DNA of 64,000 nt, taken from Selenomonas sp963528755. Lineage in GTDB: Bacteria > Bacillota > Negativicutes > Selenomonadales > Selenomonadaceae. Positions within the stretch are counted from its first letter, which is position 1. The number at the start of each line of letters is the position of its first letter. Shown one piece after another: positions 17,320 to 24,890 of this stretch. The translations under genes and the position numbers were made by a program. The notes beneath the pieces are model-generated. The model saw nothing but the letters and a program-made list of their open reading frames with translations. It had not been told where the DNA came from and did no database searches. The DNA lies in the NCBI RefSeq assembly GCF_963528755.1, contig NZ_CAURXA010000004.1, positions 186,001 to 250,000 on the forward strand. The letters run 5' to 3'.

Positions 17320-18089
17320 TGGAGCTTATCGATTCTCATGCGCATCTCGACGGCGAGAAGTTCGCGGACGACCGCGCCGCCGTCGTTGAGCGTGCACTGG
17401 CAGCCGGCGTCGTGAAAATCATCACGATGGGCGACAGCCTCGAATCCTCGGCGCGGAGCGTCGCGCTTGCAGAAAGGTTCGAGCCGATCTATGCGGCGGT
17501 CGGCGTCCATCCCGAGGAGGCGCAGCCGATGACGGCGGCGACGGACGAGCAGCTTGCCGCATGGGCGGCGCAGGAAAAGGTCGTCGCCATCGGCGAGATC
17601 GGGCTCGACTATTATTGGGAGAAGGATGAGGAAAAGCGTGCGCTGCAGCGTGCGATCTTCGTGCGCCAGCTCGATCTCGCGCGTCAGCTCAAGCTGCCCG
17701 TCTGCATCCATGACCGCGAGGCGCACGGCGATATGATGAAGATCCTCAAGACGGAGGGCAGAGGGCTTCGCGGTGTGCTGCACTGCTACTCAGGAAGCTG
17801 GGAGATGGCGGCGGAACTCTTGAAGGGCGACTGGTACTTCGGCATCGACGGGCCTTTGACGTATAAGAACGCTGCGAAACTGCCCGAAATCGTGCAGCGC
17901 CTGCCAGCAGAGCGCATTCTCGTTGAGACAGATTCCCCCTACCTTTCTCCCATGCCGTTTCGCGGCAGACGCAACGAGCCTGCCCATGTACTCTACGTCG
18001 CCAAGAAGGCGGCGGAACTGCGCGGTGAGAGCCTTGAAGATTTCGCACGGGCGACGCGCGAGAATACGCGCGCTCTGTATGGCATTTGA
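17319..18089 (+). CDS. tatD: TatD-family metal-dependent hydrolase (DNase)
   Basis: The product is a 256-residue TIM-barrel nuclease. Metal and catalytic motifs are visible: DSHAHLD at residues ~5-11, GEIGLDYYW, CIHDREA, HCYSGS and ETDSPYLSP. TatD proteins are 3'-5' exonucleases for DNA repair. The gene corresponds to yabD of B. subtilis. ATG overlaps the metG stop (TGATG). Confidence 0.93.
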   Translation: MELIDSHAHLDGEKFADDRAAVVERALAAGVVKIITMGDSLESSARSVALAERFEPIYAAVGVHPEEAQPMTAATDEQLAAWAAQEKVVAIGEIGLDYYWEKDEEKRALQRAIFVRQLDLARQLKLPVCIHDREAHGDMMKILKTEGRGLRGVLHCYSGSWEMAAELLKGDWYFGIDGPLTYKNAAKLPEIVQRLPAERILVETDSPYLSPMPFRGRRNEPAHVLYVAKKAAELRGESLEDFARATRENTRALYGI

Positions 18090-18121
18090 AAGAAAATTGC
18101 ATCTTATACGTTTATAATAAA

Positions 18122-18170
18122 GAAGTGGTGAATGCCTGTCGGAAAAGGGCTTTCACCACTTCTCTTTTCC
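18122..18170 (+). terminator. Terminator after tatD
   Basis: GAAGTGGTGAA (18122-18132) pairs perfectly with TTCACCACTTC (18152-18162), followed by TCTTTTCC. The loop is about 20 bases, longer than usual. Confidence 0.65.
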
Positions 18171-18209
18171 CTAAATATGGTGTTTTATTCCACCAAAGTG
18201 GGGCATATA

Positions 18210-18238
18210 TTGACAAAGAGGGAGAACAGTGCTAGAAT
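18210..18238 (+). promoter_or_regulatory. Strong putative promoter of the 3D-domain gene
   Basis: A perfect TTGACA at 18210-18215 and TAGAAT at 18233-18238 are separated by 17 bases. AAGGGGGG and the start codon at 18272 follow. Confidence 0.8.
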
Positions 18239-18271
18239 AAGCCTGTCGTTAGATTTCTAAGGGGGGATTGA

Positions 18272-19033
18272 ATGACTTTAAGGAAACTAGCACTTTGCAT
18301 GGTGTTGATCCTCGGAGTCGTATTCACGACAGGTTTTACGGACGCGATGCGCAATGTCAGCATCGAAGTCGACGGCAAGACTTTGGAGGTAAGCACCAGA
18401 TACTCGAGTCCTGAGTTGATCTTGCATCAGGCAGGCGTCGAGATTAGGCACAAGGATGAGTTTCAGTTAAAGAAATCGGACAAAGAAGAAAAAATTATTG
18501 TGCAACGTGCCGTGCCGGTCGTCATCGAGTTCGAGGGCGACAGGCAGAAGGTTTATACGACCCGCAGCAATGTGGGCGAGGTACTCAAAGACTACGGATA
18601 CGTCGGCGACCGCTTCTCGGCGGAGCTGGATGGGGCAACACGACTTGAAAAGAATCTCAACATCAAGATACACGATTTGGTCGCAGAAAAAGAAAGAGAA
18701 GAAGCAGCAAGACGTGCCCAGTCTGTAGAAACATCGCGCGGCGCTATGCGCTATGTGCGTGAGTACGATATGGAAGCGACGGCCTACCTGCCGACCGACG
18801 GCGGCGGAAATGGCATCACGGCTTCTGGTATGCTCGCAGAGCGGGGCGTCGTAGCTGTGGATACGGACGTGATTCCCTTGGGAACGCGCCTCTACATCCC
18901 GGGCTACGGTGTGGCCATCGCAGGGGACACGGGCGGCGCCATCAATGGCGAGCGCATCGACCTGTGTATGGAATCCTACGGTGAGGCGATGGAATTCGGC
19001 CGCCGTTGGGTCAAGGTTTATGTCTTGGAATAA
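18272..19033 (+). CDS. YabE-like cell-wall protein (DUF348 and 3D domains)
   Basis: The product has 253 residues. An N-terminal signal or anchor helix (~5-23) is followed by one or two DUF348 repeats (VDGKTLEVSTRYSSPELIL; YTTRSNVGEVLKDYG). A short charged helix leads to a C-terminal 3D domain (~165-253), with the three-aspartate motif visible at VAVDTDVIPLG, AGDTGGAI and RIDLCMES. This domain is related to lytic transglycosylase MltA and to Rpf/YabE cell-wall hydrolases. There is no G5 domain, unlike B. subtilis YabE. The place after tatD matches yabE. A role in peptidoglycan remodelling is inferred. Confidence 0.88.
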   Translation: MTLRKLALCMVLILGVVFTTGFTDAMRNVSIEVDGKTLEVSTRYSSPELILHQAGVEIRHKDEFQLKKSDKEEKIIVQRAVPVVIEFEGDRQKVYTTRSNVGEVLKDYGYVGDRFSAELDGATRLEKNLNIKIHDLVAEKEREEAARRAQSVETSRGAMRYVREYDMEATAYLPTDGGGNGITASGMLAERGVVAVDTDVIPLGTRLYIPGYGVAIAGDTGGAINGERIDLCMESYGEAMEFGRRWVKVYVLE

Positions 19034-19040
19034 CGACATA

Positions 19041-19077
19041 GAAAGAGGACTGTACGCGAAAGCGGCAGTCCTCTTTT
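19041..19077 (+). terminator. Terminator after the 3D-domain gene
   Basis: AAAGAGGACTG (19042-19052) pairs with CAGTCCTCTTT (19065-19075), followed by further T. The stem is flanked by A and T runs, so it may work on both strands and also serve the convergent gene that ends at 19125. Confidence 0.85.
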
Positions 19078-19124
19078 CGTATGTGCATTACCTGCGAAAA
19101 CGTATGACGTGCGCCTTCGCGCGG

Positions 19125-19541
19125 TCAGAGCTTTTCGATATACGGCTCCTCGTGGAAGGCTTCGGCGTGCTGTATGAGGCTCTTGAGGCGGTCGATGTTT
19201 TTCTTGTGCAGCACGATGGCGAACTCGATGCGCGTCCTCTCCTCATCTGTGAAGTCGCCCGTTTCGTGCGATTCCTCGATGCGCTTCAAGCGTTCCTCGA
19301 CGTCTGCAAGTTCGTCGGCGAGGAGCTTTCGGTCGTGCATGGCAAGCCCGTAAACGGAGCGCAGCCCCTGGCGTACCTCTTGCGCATAGCCCGCCTCGTG
19401 CGTGACGGCTTCCAGTTCCTTGGCAACCTCGTAGATGATGTCATAGGGACTGGCGGCACTGTTGATCATGCCGAGCATCTTCATCTTGATGTTCTCGAAG
19501 AGCGTGTAGTCGATATTCTCGTGGTGGATTTCTTCTGCCAT
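19125..19541 (-). CDS. Helical protein of unknown function
   Basis: This is a 138-residue acidic, almost wholly alpha-helical protein with no signal peptide or membrane segment. It contains repeated heptad-like stretches (ELADVEERLKRIEESHE) and many His and Glu residues near the start (MAEEIHHENIDY). I do not recognise the family. A good ribosome-binding site (GAAGGAGATG) precedes the ATG, and codon use looks like the backbone. It is probably monocistronic, with a possible TATACT element upstream on the minus strand. Confidence 0.75.
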   Translation of the reverse strand: MAEEIHHENIDYTLFENIKMKMLGMINSAASPYDIIYEVAKELEAVTHEAGYAQEVRQGLRSVYGLAMHDRKLLADELADVEERLKRIEESHETGDFTDEERTRIEFAIVLHKKNIDRLKSLIQHAEAFHEEPYIEKL

Positions 19542-19597
19542 AGTTGCATCTCCTTCTTCACTTCGGACTTCCCTAGTATAGCATCATTCCGTTTTTG

Positions 19598-19626
19598 TTT
19601 ACAGAGCAGGATGCACAGTCTATAAT
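19598..19626 (+). promoter_or_regulatory. Putative promoter of the amino-acid permease
   Basis: TTTACA at 19598-19603 and TATAAT at 19621-19626 are separated by 17 bases. The resulting leader of about 135 bases contains the dispersed repeat described at 19646-19760. Confidence 0.6.
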
Positions 19627-19645
19627 AAAAAGAGCAATTCTCTAT

Positions 19646-19760
19646 AAAAGTCCAAGAAGTCAAGCCGAAGGCGCAGACGGATTGGGTAACTTTCATTGAG
19701 GGCGACGCACTTTTGTCTACAAAGTGGATGTTTGTGCGTGTAGTTTTTTGAGGTGATATG
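19646..19760 (+). repeat. Dispersed repeat, copy A (about 110 bp)
   Basis: This segment can be aligned by eye along most of its length with 54979-55085 (copy B). Shared landmarks in order are TCCAAGA/TCCCAAGAG, TCAAGC, GCGCAGA, CGATTGG-like, CGCACTTTT/CGCACAAT, CAAAGT, GCG(T/C)GTGTAGTTT and ATATG. Copy A fills the leader of the permease and ends next to its start codon. No open frame is shared by both copies, so it is probably non-coding. Its nature is unknown. Confidence 0.65.
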
Positions 19761-19765
19761 ATACC

Positions 19766-21112
19766 ATGCAGAAACAAAAAGAAATGCGGCGCGGCTTGAA
19801 GAACCGTCATCTGCAGATGATCGCACTCGGCGGCGCCATTGGCACAGGGCTTTTCTATGGCTCGGCGTCGACAATCAAGCTCGCGGGACCTTCCGTCATG
19901 CTCGCCTATTTGACGGGCGGCGTCGTCATCTTTCTCATCATGCGCATGCTTGGCGAGATGGCGGTCGAAGAGCCGGTGTCCGGCTCCTTCAGTCACTACG
20001 CTGCGAAGTATTGGGGCGCTTTTCCGGGCTTCCTCTCGGGCTGGAACTACTGGTTCAACTACGTCATCGTCAGCATGGCGGAGCTTTCCGTCATCGGCAT
20101 CTACATGAACTACTGGCTGCCCGACTTGCCGCAGTGGATTTCAGCACTCGTGACGCTCGTCGTCATCACGGCGCTGAACCTCGCGGCTGTCAAGGCTTAT
20201 GGCGAGATGGAATTTTGGCTTGCCATCGTCAAGGTCGCCGCCATCGTCTCGATGATCGTCCTCGGGCTGTACCTCGTCTTTTCGCGCCCTGAGGCATTTC
20301 CGATGAACTTTTCCAACCTCTGGGTGCATGACGGCTTCTTTCCGAATGGCGTTTGGGGCATGATGCTCTCGATCACCGTCGTCATGTTTTCCTTCGGCGG
20401 CATCGAGCTGATCGGTATCACGGCGGGAGAAGCCGCCGACCCGGATCGCTCGATTCCGCGCGCCATCAACCAGGTCATCTGGCGCATCCTCATCTTTTAC
20501 GTCGGCGCCATGGCGGTGCTCATGGCGCTTTGGCCGTGGGACGAGGTCGGCATGGAGGCAAGCCCCTTCGTGCAGATTTTCTCGAACGTCGGCATTCCTG
20601 CCGCCGCGCACATCCTGAACTTCGTCGTCCTGACCGCTGCCGTATCCGTCTACAACTCAGCAATCTACAGCAACTCGCGCATGCTCTACGGACTCGCTGC
20701 AGGCGGTGATGCGCCGAAAATTCTCGCGAGTCTGTCACGTCAGGGCGTGCCCGTCGTCGGCATCCTCATCTCCTCGGGCGTGACGCTTCTCGCTGTACTC
20801 CTCAACTACCTGTTCCCCGGTCAGGTATTCATGCTCTTTCTTTCCATCGCCATGGCATCCGTCATCATCAGCTGGGGCACGATCGTCATCACGCACTTGA
20901 AATTCCGTTGCCTCTATGCGCGGGAAGGACGTAGGGCGAAATTCCGTGCGCCGTTTTTTCCCGTTGTCAACTACATCTGCCTAGCGTTCCTCGTCATGAT
21001 GTACGCCCTCATGACGCAGATCCCCGACATGCAGTTCGCCGTCCTTGTCCTGCCCGTTTGGCTCTTCGTTCTGTGGCTCGGCTATCGCAGGAAGAAGCGC
21101 GATATTTCCTAG
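19766..21112 (+). CDS. Amino-acid permease (APC superfamily, AAT family)
   Basis: This is a 448-residue inner-membrane protein with about twelve transmembrane helices. The family start is clear: RRGLKNRHLQMIALGGAIGT, followed by GLFYGSAS. It also carries FSFGGIELIGITAGEAADP, the typical segment of AroP/PheP/GabP/ProY-type transporters that import amino acids with protons. The particular substrate cannot be told from the sequence. The ATG has a weak GAGGTGATATG before it. The stop codon lies inside the left end of a 168-bp palindrome. Confidence 0.92.
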   Translation: MQKQKEMRRGLKNRHLQMIALGGAIGTGLFYGSASTIKLAGPSVMLAYLTGGVVIFLIMRMLGEMAVEEPVSGSFSHYAAKYWGAFPGFLSGWNYWFNYVIVSMAELSVIGIYMNYWLPDLPQWISALVTLVVITALNLAAVKAYGEMEFWLAIVKVAAIVSMIVLGLYLVFSRPEAFPMNFSNLWVHDGFFPNGVWGMMLSITVVMFSFGGIELIGITAGEAADPDRSIPRAINQVIWRILIFYVGAMAVLMALWPWDEVGMEASPFVQIFSNVGIPAAAHILNFVVLTAAVSVYNSAIYSNSRMLYGLAAGGDAPKILASLSRQGVPVVGILISSGVTLLAVLLNYLFPGQVFMLFLSIAMASVIISWGTIVITHLKFRCLYAREGRRAKFRAPFFPVVNYICLAFLVMMYALMTQIPDMQFAVLVLPVWLFVLWLGYRRKKRDIS

Positions 21113-21276
21113 GGAATCACTGATAAATTCAGCCACCCATCTTCACACATCTGCGCTGTCCTCTCGTCGTCGACAAATCCTCGACGTAGCACCGCTACGC
21201 CTGTGGTTTGTCTCCTCGATAGATACAGCGCATCTGTGCAAATCTGGGCGACCTCATTTTATCAGCGCTTCCCTAG
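21109..21276. repeat. 168-bp imperfect palindrome (MITE-like)
   Basis: The left arm begins CTAGGGAATCACTGATAAA and the right arm ends with its near-perfect reverse complement (17 of 19 outer positions match). Pairing continues inward: CTGCGCTGT against ACAGCGCA, GACAAA against TTTGTC, and CGTAGC against GCTACG around a short ACC-type loop. The whole element can therefore fold into one long hairpin of about 80 bp. It has no coding capacity. It overlaps the permease stop codon and separates it from the glycosyltransferase array. Confidence 0.8.
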
Positions 21277-21282
21277 AAAAAA

Positions 21283-21312
21283 TTGGTTTTTATCGCGTGT
21301 TTATGATATGAT
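21283..21312 (+). promoter_or_regulatory. Possible promoter of the glycosyltransferase array
   Basis: TTGGTT at 21283-21288 and TATGAT at 21307-21312 are separated by 18 bases, just after the palindrome and 26 bases before the first start codon of the array. The -35 match is imperfect. Confidence 0.45.
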
Positions 21313-21337
21313 GAGAGAAAATGTTGAGGAGAGAAAC

Positions 21338-24300
21338 ATGCACCATAAGACGAGCATCATCATCTTGAGCTGCAATACGTTGGAACTGCTGCAGCTTTGC
21401 ATCTCGAGTATCTATGAGTACACGGAGGCGGGGACGTATGAGATCATCGTCGTCGATAATGCATCGGAGGATGGCTCTGCTGAGTGGTTGAAGGAGCAGA
21501 AGAATCTTCGCTGTATCTATAACGGAGAGAATCTAGGTTTTCCCAAGGGTTGCAATCAAGGGTTGGAGATCGCGACGGGAACGGAGCTTCTGCTTTTGAA
21601 CAGCGATACCGTCGTCACAAAGAATTGGCTCAAGAATCTTCGATGCGCTCTCTACAGCAGCCCGAAGGTTGGCGCCGTGAGCTGCGTGGCAAACTGCTGC
21701 CCGCACAATCAAATGATTGAGACGCACTATGAAAAACTTGAGGATATGCAGGATTTTGCTGCAGATTACAATAAATCTAATCCTAAACTTTGGGAGAAGA
21801 GAACGACGCTGATTGGCTTTTGCTATCTTTTCAAGCGCGAGGTGCTTGAAAAGGTTGGATTTCTTGATGATCGGTTTAGTCCGGGCAATTACGAAGATGA
21901 TGACTACTCGCTGCGTATCCTGCAGGTGGGATATGATCTGCTTCTTTGCCGGGATACGTTCATCCATCATTTCGGCAAGGCGTCATTCAAGAAGAATCTC
22001 AGTACGCAGGACGCTGTTGAAATGGCGCAGCGTTATAATTCCCTTTTGGAGAGAAACGGAGATCTCTTTGAAGAAAAGTGGCATGTGCCGAGCGATTGCT
22101 GGAAGATGGCTCCCGAGGAACTGTTGCCTTACCTGCGACAGCAGGTGGTGGAGAAAGAAGAGGGAAGTTCTGGTGCAGGGCTTGTGGCGCAGAAGGTTGC
22201 CGTCCTTGTGCGTAAGACGCAGGAGAAGCGTTACGGCCTCTGCGTGGAGTCTTTACGCGCATCAAGGCTGCCCGCAGGATATGCGTTGGAAATCTTCTCG
22301 TTGGCTGCGAACAAGCCCTATGCGGCACAGGTGAACGAGATACTTTCCCAAACGGATGCGGAGATTAAGATTTTCATCAATGATGAGATCTGCCTTGTCT
22401 CGCCGTTAGCAATTGAGCAGATGCTGGAAATCTTCCGCAAGGAAAATATCGGCATGGTCGGCTTCATGGGCAGTCGCTCGCTGCCCATGAGCGGCAACTT
22501 CTTGGAGGCGCCCGATGTATGGGGCAGTGTCCATATGCCGATGAAAGGAAGCCTTGAGGAAATCCGCTTCGGCAAGGCAGCCGCTCACGAATTCACGACG
22601 GGCGTGCGATTCCTCTGCCCGTCCTTTTTTGCGACGCAGGTTGATATTCCATGGGATGAAGACTATGACAAGCAGTATTATGCCGTCCTTGCGCATTGCC
22701 GCGCCATGGAGGAGGGCGGACAGAAGATGGCCGTGCCGCTGCCGCGCGAGATTTGGTGCGCCTATCAGATGGAAAATATATCGTTTGACTCTGCCGAGGG
22801 AGATCGTCGGCGCTACTTTGCAGCGCATCATTCCAGACTGGATGATGTGCTGTCGTCTGGGGCGCGATTGGCTCTCTATGCATGCGGCAAGGATGCACAA
22901 GTCGAAGGCTGGCAGAGTTTTTCTCATCCCGAGGGAATCGCCGTCGGCGCTCGGACGAGGATACATGAGACGGCGCTTTGCCGGCTGTTCTCGGACAACT
23001 TCGTGGGCGAGCCGCGCATCTCTGTCGGCGACGACTGCACGATTGACGCTTACAGCACTCTGACGGCACAAAATCGCATCGTTCTTGAAAACCTTGTGAC
23101 TGTGGGTGCGAACGTTCAGATTAAGGACTACACTCGCGCAGAAGAGGATCTTGGCCTTGCCGCCGAGGATCGCGAGCTTCTCGGGCATGCACGTGGCATC
23201 CGGATTGGCTGTGCGGCAGAGATCGGAGCGAACGTCGTCATCGAGGGCGCTGTGCAGATCGGCTGCGGCGCACGCGTCCGTGCTGGAAGCGTTGTAAAGA
23301 GCGACGTCCCCGCTTACTGCATCGCCGAGGGCAATCCCGCGCGCATCGTCAAGGCCTTTTCATCGCGCGCGGGGAAATGGCTTGCGACACCCGATGAAAA
23401 GGTGCTCACGGGCCTCTTGGAAGAGCGGGAGAAGACGAATCCGCTCCTTACCTATGCTTTCATCACATATAATCGCAGCCAGTATTTGAGAAAATCGCTC
23501 AGGAGTGTGCTGCAGCAGGTCGGAAATGATCCGCTTGTCGAGGTCCTCGTCTCGGACAACGCCTCGACGGATGAGACGAGAAGCCTCGTAGAGGAGCAGC
23601 AAAAAAGGTTCAAGAACCTGCGCTATCACTGCAACGAGACGAATGTTGGTGCAGAGGGGAACATTCATTGCGCCATGCGGGCGAGCCGCGGCGAATATGT
23701 GATTGTAGCAGGTGACGATGACTACATCCTCGATGGCGTCCTGCGTTTCGTGCTTTCTGCCATCGTCAAGCACCGTGGCGTCGCGCTGTTTTGCTTGAAA
23801 AAGGAGGCCGTGCCACGCTGGGTACGGCGGGGTGCGGGAATATTGGAATATATCTCGTATGTAGGTTTCTTGATGACCTGGATCAGTGGCATCGTTATGC
23901 GGCGCGACCTCTATCTTTCTGTCGAAGAACCGCAGAAAGATGACGATACACGCATACCGCAGGTCTATCTGCAGCTGGAGATGTTGAAACAAAATCCTGA
24001 GTTTGCTGTACTCTACGGGCGTGTTCTGGCGGAAGGCTCGGGAGAGCGCATGGCATCAGGATTCAACTTTGGCGAGGTGTTTATTAAGAATTATCTCGAT
24101 ATATTGATGGCGGCAGGTATACCGGCATATCTCCTGTCGCAGGAAAAGAAGCGGCTGGCAGAAGATATGATTTATGATCGTCTGCAGAAGATTACGAAAT
24201 ATCATTACGATTTGCCTTTGGATGGAATTTTTGACATCATGCATGAGTATTATGGTGAGGAGCCTTATTACGAAGAAGTCGTGGCGAAGATGAAGGAGAT

Positions 24301-24370
24301 ATTACAGGAAGTGGGAGATGCAGGAGATCAAGCGGATGCAGAAAAGAAAGATGCGGTGAACCAAAAGTGA
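21338..24370 (+). CDS. Modular glycosyltransferase 1 of the array (GT2, StrF-like, beta-helix, GT2)
   Basis: The protein has 1010 residues in four parts. Residues 5-225 form a GT-A/GT2 domain (TSIIILSCNTLELL, NSD at 88-90, EDDDY at 186-190). Residues ~285-500 form a second GT-A-like domain of the StrF/PF13712 type (IFINDEICLVSPLAIEQML). Residues ~530-675 form a left-handed beta-helix like O-acetyltransferases (VRAGSVVKSDVPAYCIAEGN). Residues ~702-930 form another GT2 (AFITYNRS, VSDNASTDETR, GDDDY), with a helical C-terminal tail. It is cytoplasmic with no membrane segment. The start is the ATG at 21338 after TGAGGAGAG; an upstream open frame runs into the palindrome and is not coding. Substrates are unknown. 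Confidence 0.85.
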   Translation: MHHKTSIIILSCNTLELLQLCISSIYEYTEAGTYEIIVVDNASEDGSAEWLKEQKNLRCIYNGENLGFPKGCNQGLEIATGTELLLLNSDTVVTKNWLKNLRCALYSSPKVGAVSCVANCCPHNQMIETHYEKLEDMQDFAADYNKSNPKLWEKRTTLIGFCYLFKREVLEKVGFLDDRFSPGNYEDDDYSLRILQVGYDLLLCRDTFIHHFGKASFKKNLSTQDAVEMAQRYNSLLERNGDLFEEKWHVPSDCWKMAPEELLPYLRQQVVEKEEGSSGAGLVAQKVAVLVRKTQEKRYGLCVESLRASRLPAGYALEIFSLAANKPYAAQVNEILSQTDAEIKIFINDEICLVSPLAIEQMLEIFRKENIGMVGFMGSRSLPMSGNFLEAPDVWGSVHMPMKGSLEEIRFGKAAAHEFTTGVRFLCPSFFATQVDIPWDEDYDKQYYAVLAHCRAMEEGGQKMAVPLPREIWCAYQMENISFDSAEGDRRRYFAAHHSRLDDVLSSGARLALYACGKDAQVEGWQSFSHPEGIAVGARTRIHETALCRLFSDNFVGEPRISVGDDCTIDAYSTLTAQNRIVLENLVTVGANVQIKDYTRAEEDLGLAAEDRELLGHARGIRIGCAAEIGANVVIEGAVQIGCGARVRAGSVVKSDVPAYCIAEGNPARIVKAFSSRAGKWLATPDEKVLTGLLEEREKTNPLLTYAFITYNRSQYLRKSLRSVLQQVGNDPLVEVLVSDNASTDETRSLVEEQQKRFKNLRYHCNETNVGAEGNIHCAMRASRGEYVIVAGDDDYILDGVLRFVLSAIVKHRGVALFCLKKEAVPRWVRRGAGILEYISYVGFLMTWISGIVMRRDLYLSVEEPQKDDDTRIPQVYLQLEMLKQNPEFAVLYGRVLAEGSGERMASGFNFGEVFIKNYLDILMAAGIPAYLLSQEKKRLAEDMIYDRLQKITKYHYDLPLDGIFDIMHEYYGEEPYYEEVVAKMKEILQEVGDAGDQADAEKKDAVNQK

Positions 24371-24428
24371 TAGAGAGACTCAGTATGACAGGTTTCGCTC
24401 TTGTGGAGCAAAATATCTTCGAGGATGA

Positions 24429-24867
24429 GAAGAAGACGAAAGGAAGCTGGCGCGCGGCATCAGGCATCGATTTTTAAAAGAAATCATTGACAAGCTGCAG
24501 AAGATCAAGTGGTGGAACTGGCTCGAGGAAAAAATTCTGTCCTTACTGTCGGAACTGAAGGATGCGCGGCGCTTTGTCGATACATTTAGCGAAGACGTGA
24601 AAGAAGATGACGAGGATGCGGATCTGACGGCTTCAATGAAGGAACTGCAGTCGCAAGGCTATACGATCTGCTATTGCATTGCTGACTTTGATGTGCAGGA
24701 TCGGGTCTGGCAAAGGGTGTTTGAAAATTATCTGAAAGCGTATCGTTCGGCAGACAAGACAGCTTTGCTGTTTGGCGTACGGCAAGGACCGGAAACGGTA
24801 GCTGCCTTATGAGAAGAATGTCAGCCCAGAAGGAAACATTCATCTGATGACGGCATGGAATCAGTGA
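24429..24867 (+). pseudogene. Decayed pieces of acetyltransferase and glycosyltransferase genes
   Basis: The gap between array members 1 and 2 (24371-24890) is not empty. A frame without a proper start, 24429-24812, encodes EIIDKLQKIKWWNWLEEKI, which resembles the C-terminal tail of CatB-type hexapeptide acetyltransferases. It then runs into QGYTICYCIADFDVQDRVWQ and DKTALLFGV, reminiscent of glycosyltransferase C-termini. In another frame, 24808-24867 encodes YEKNVSPEGNIHLMTAWNQ, clearly related to the NEKNVGAEGNIH block in the C-terminal GT2 of the array proteins. I read these as remnants left by recombination in the array. Confidence 0.65.
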
Positions 24868-24890
24868 AAGATTTGTTTAGGAGAGAAAAA

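Noticed and set aside
18909..19625. 238-codon plus-strand frame across the end of the 3D-domain gene and the unknown minus-strand gene
   Set aside because: It crosses a strong terminator hairpin and is antisense to a gene with a better start site.
21203..21337. N-terminal extension of array member 1 by 45 codons
   Set aside because: The extension reads through the palindrome. Members 2 and 5 begin at the equivalent ATG, which has a good ribosome-binding site.
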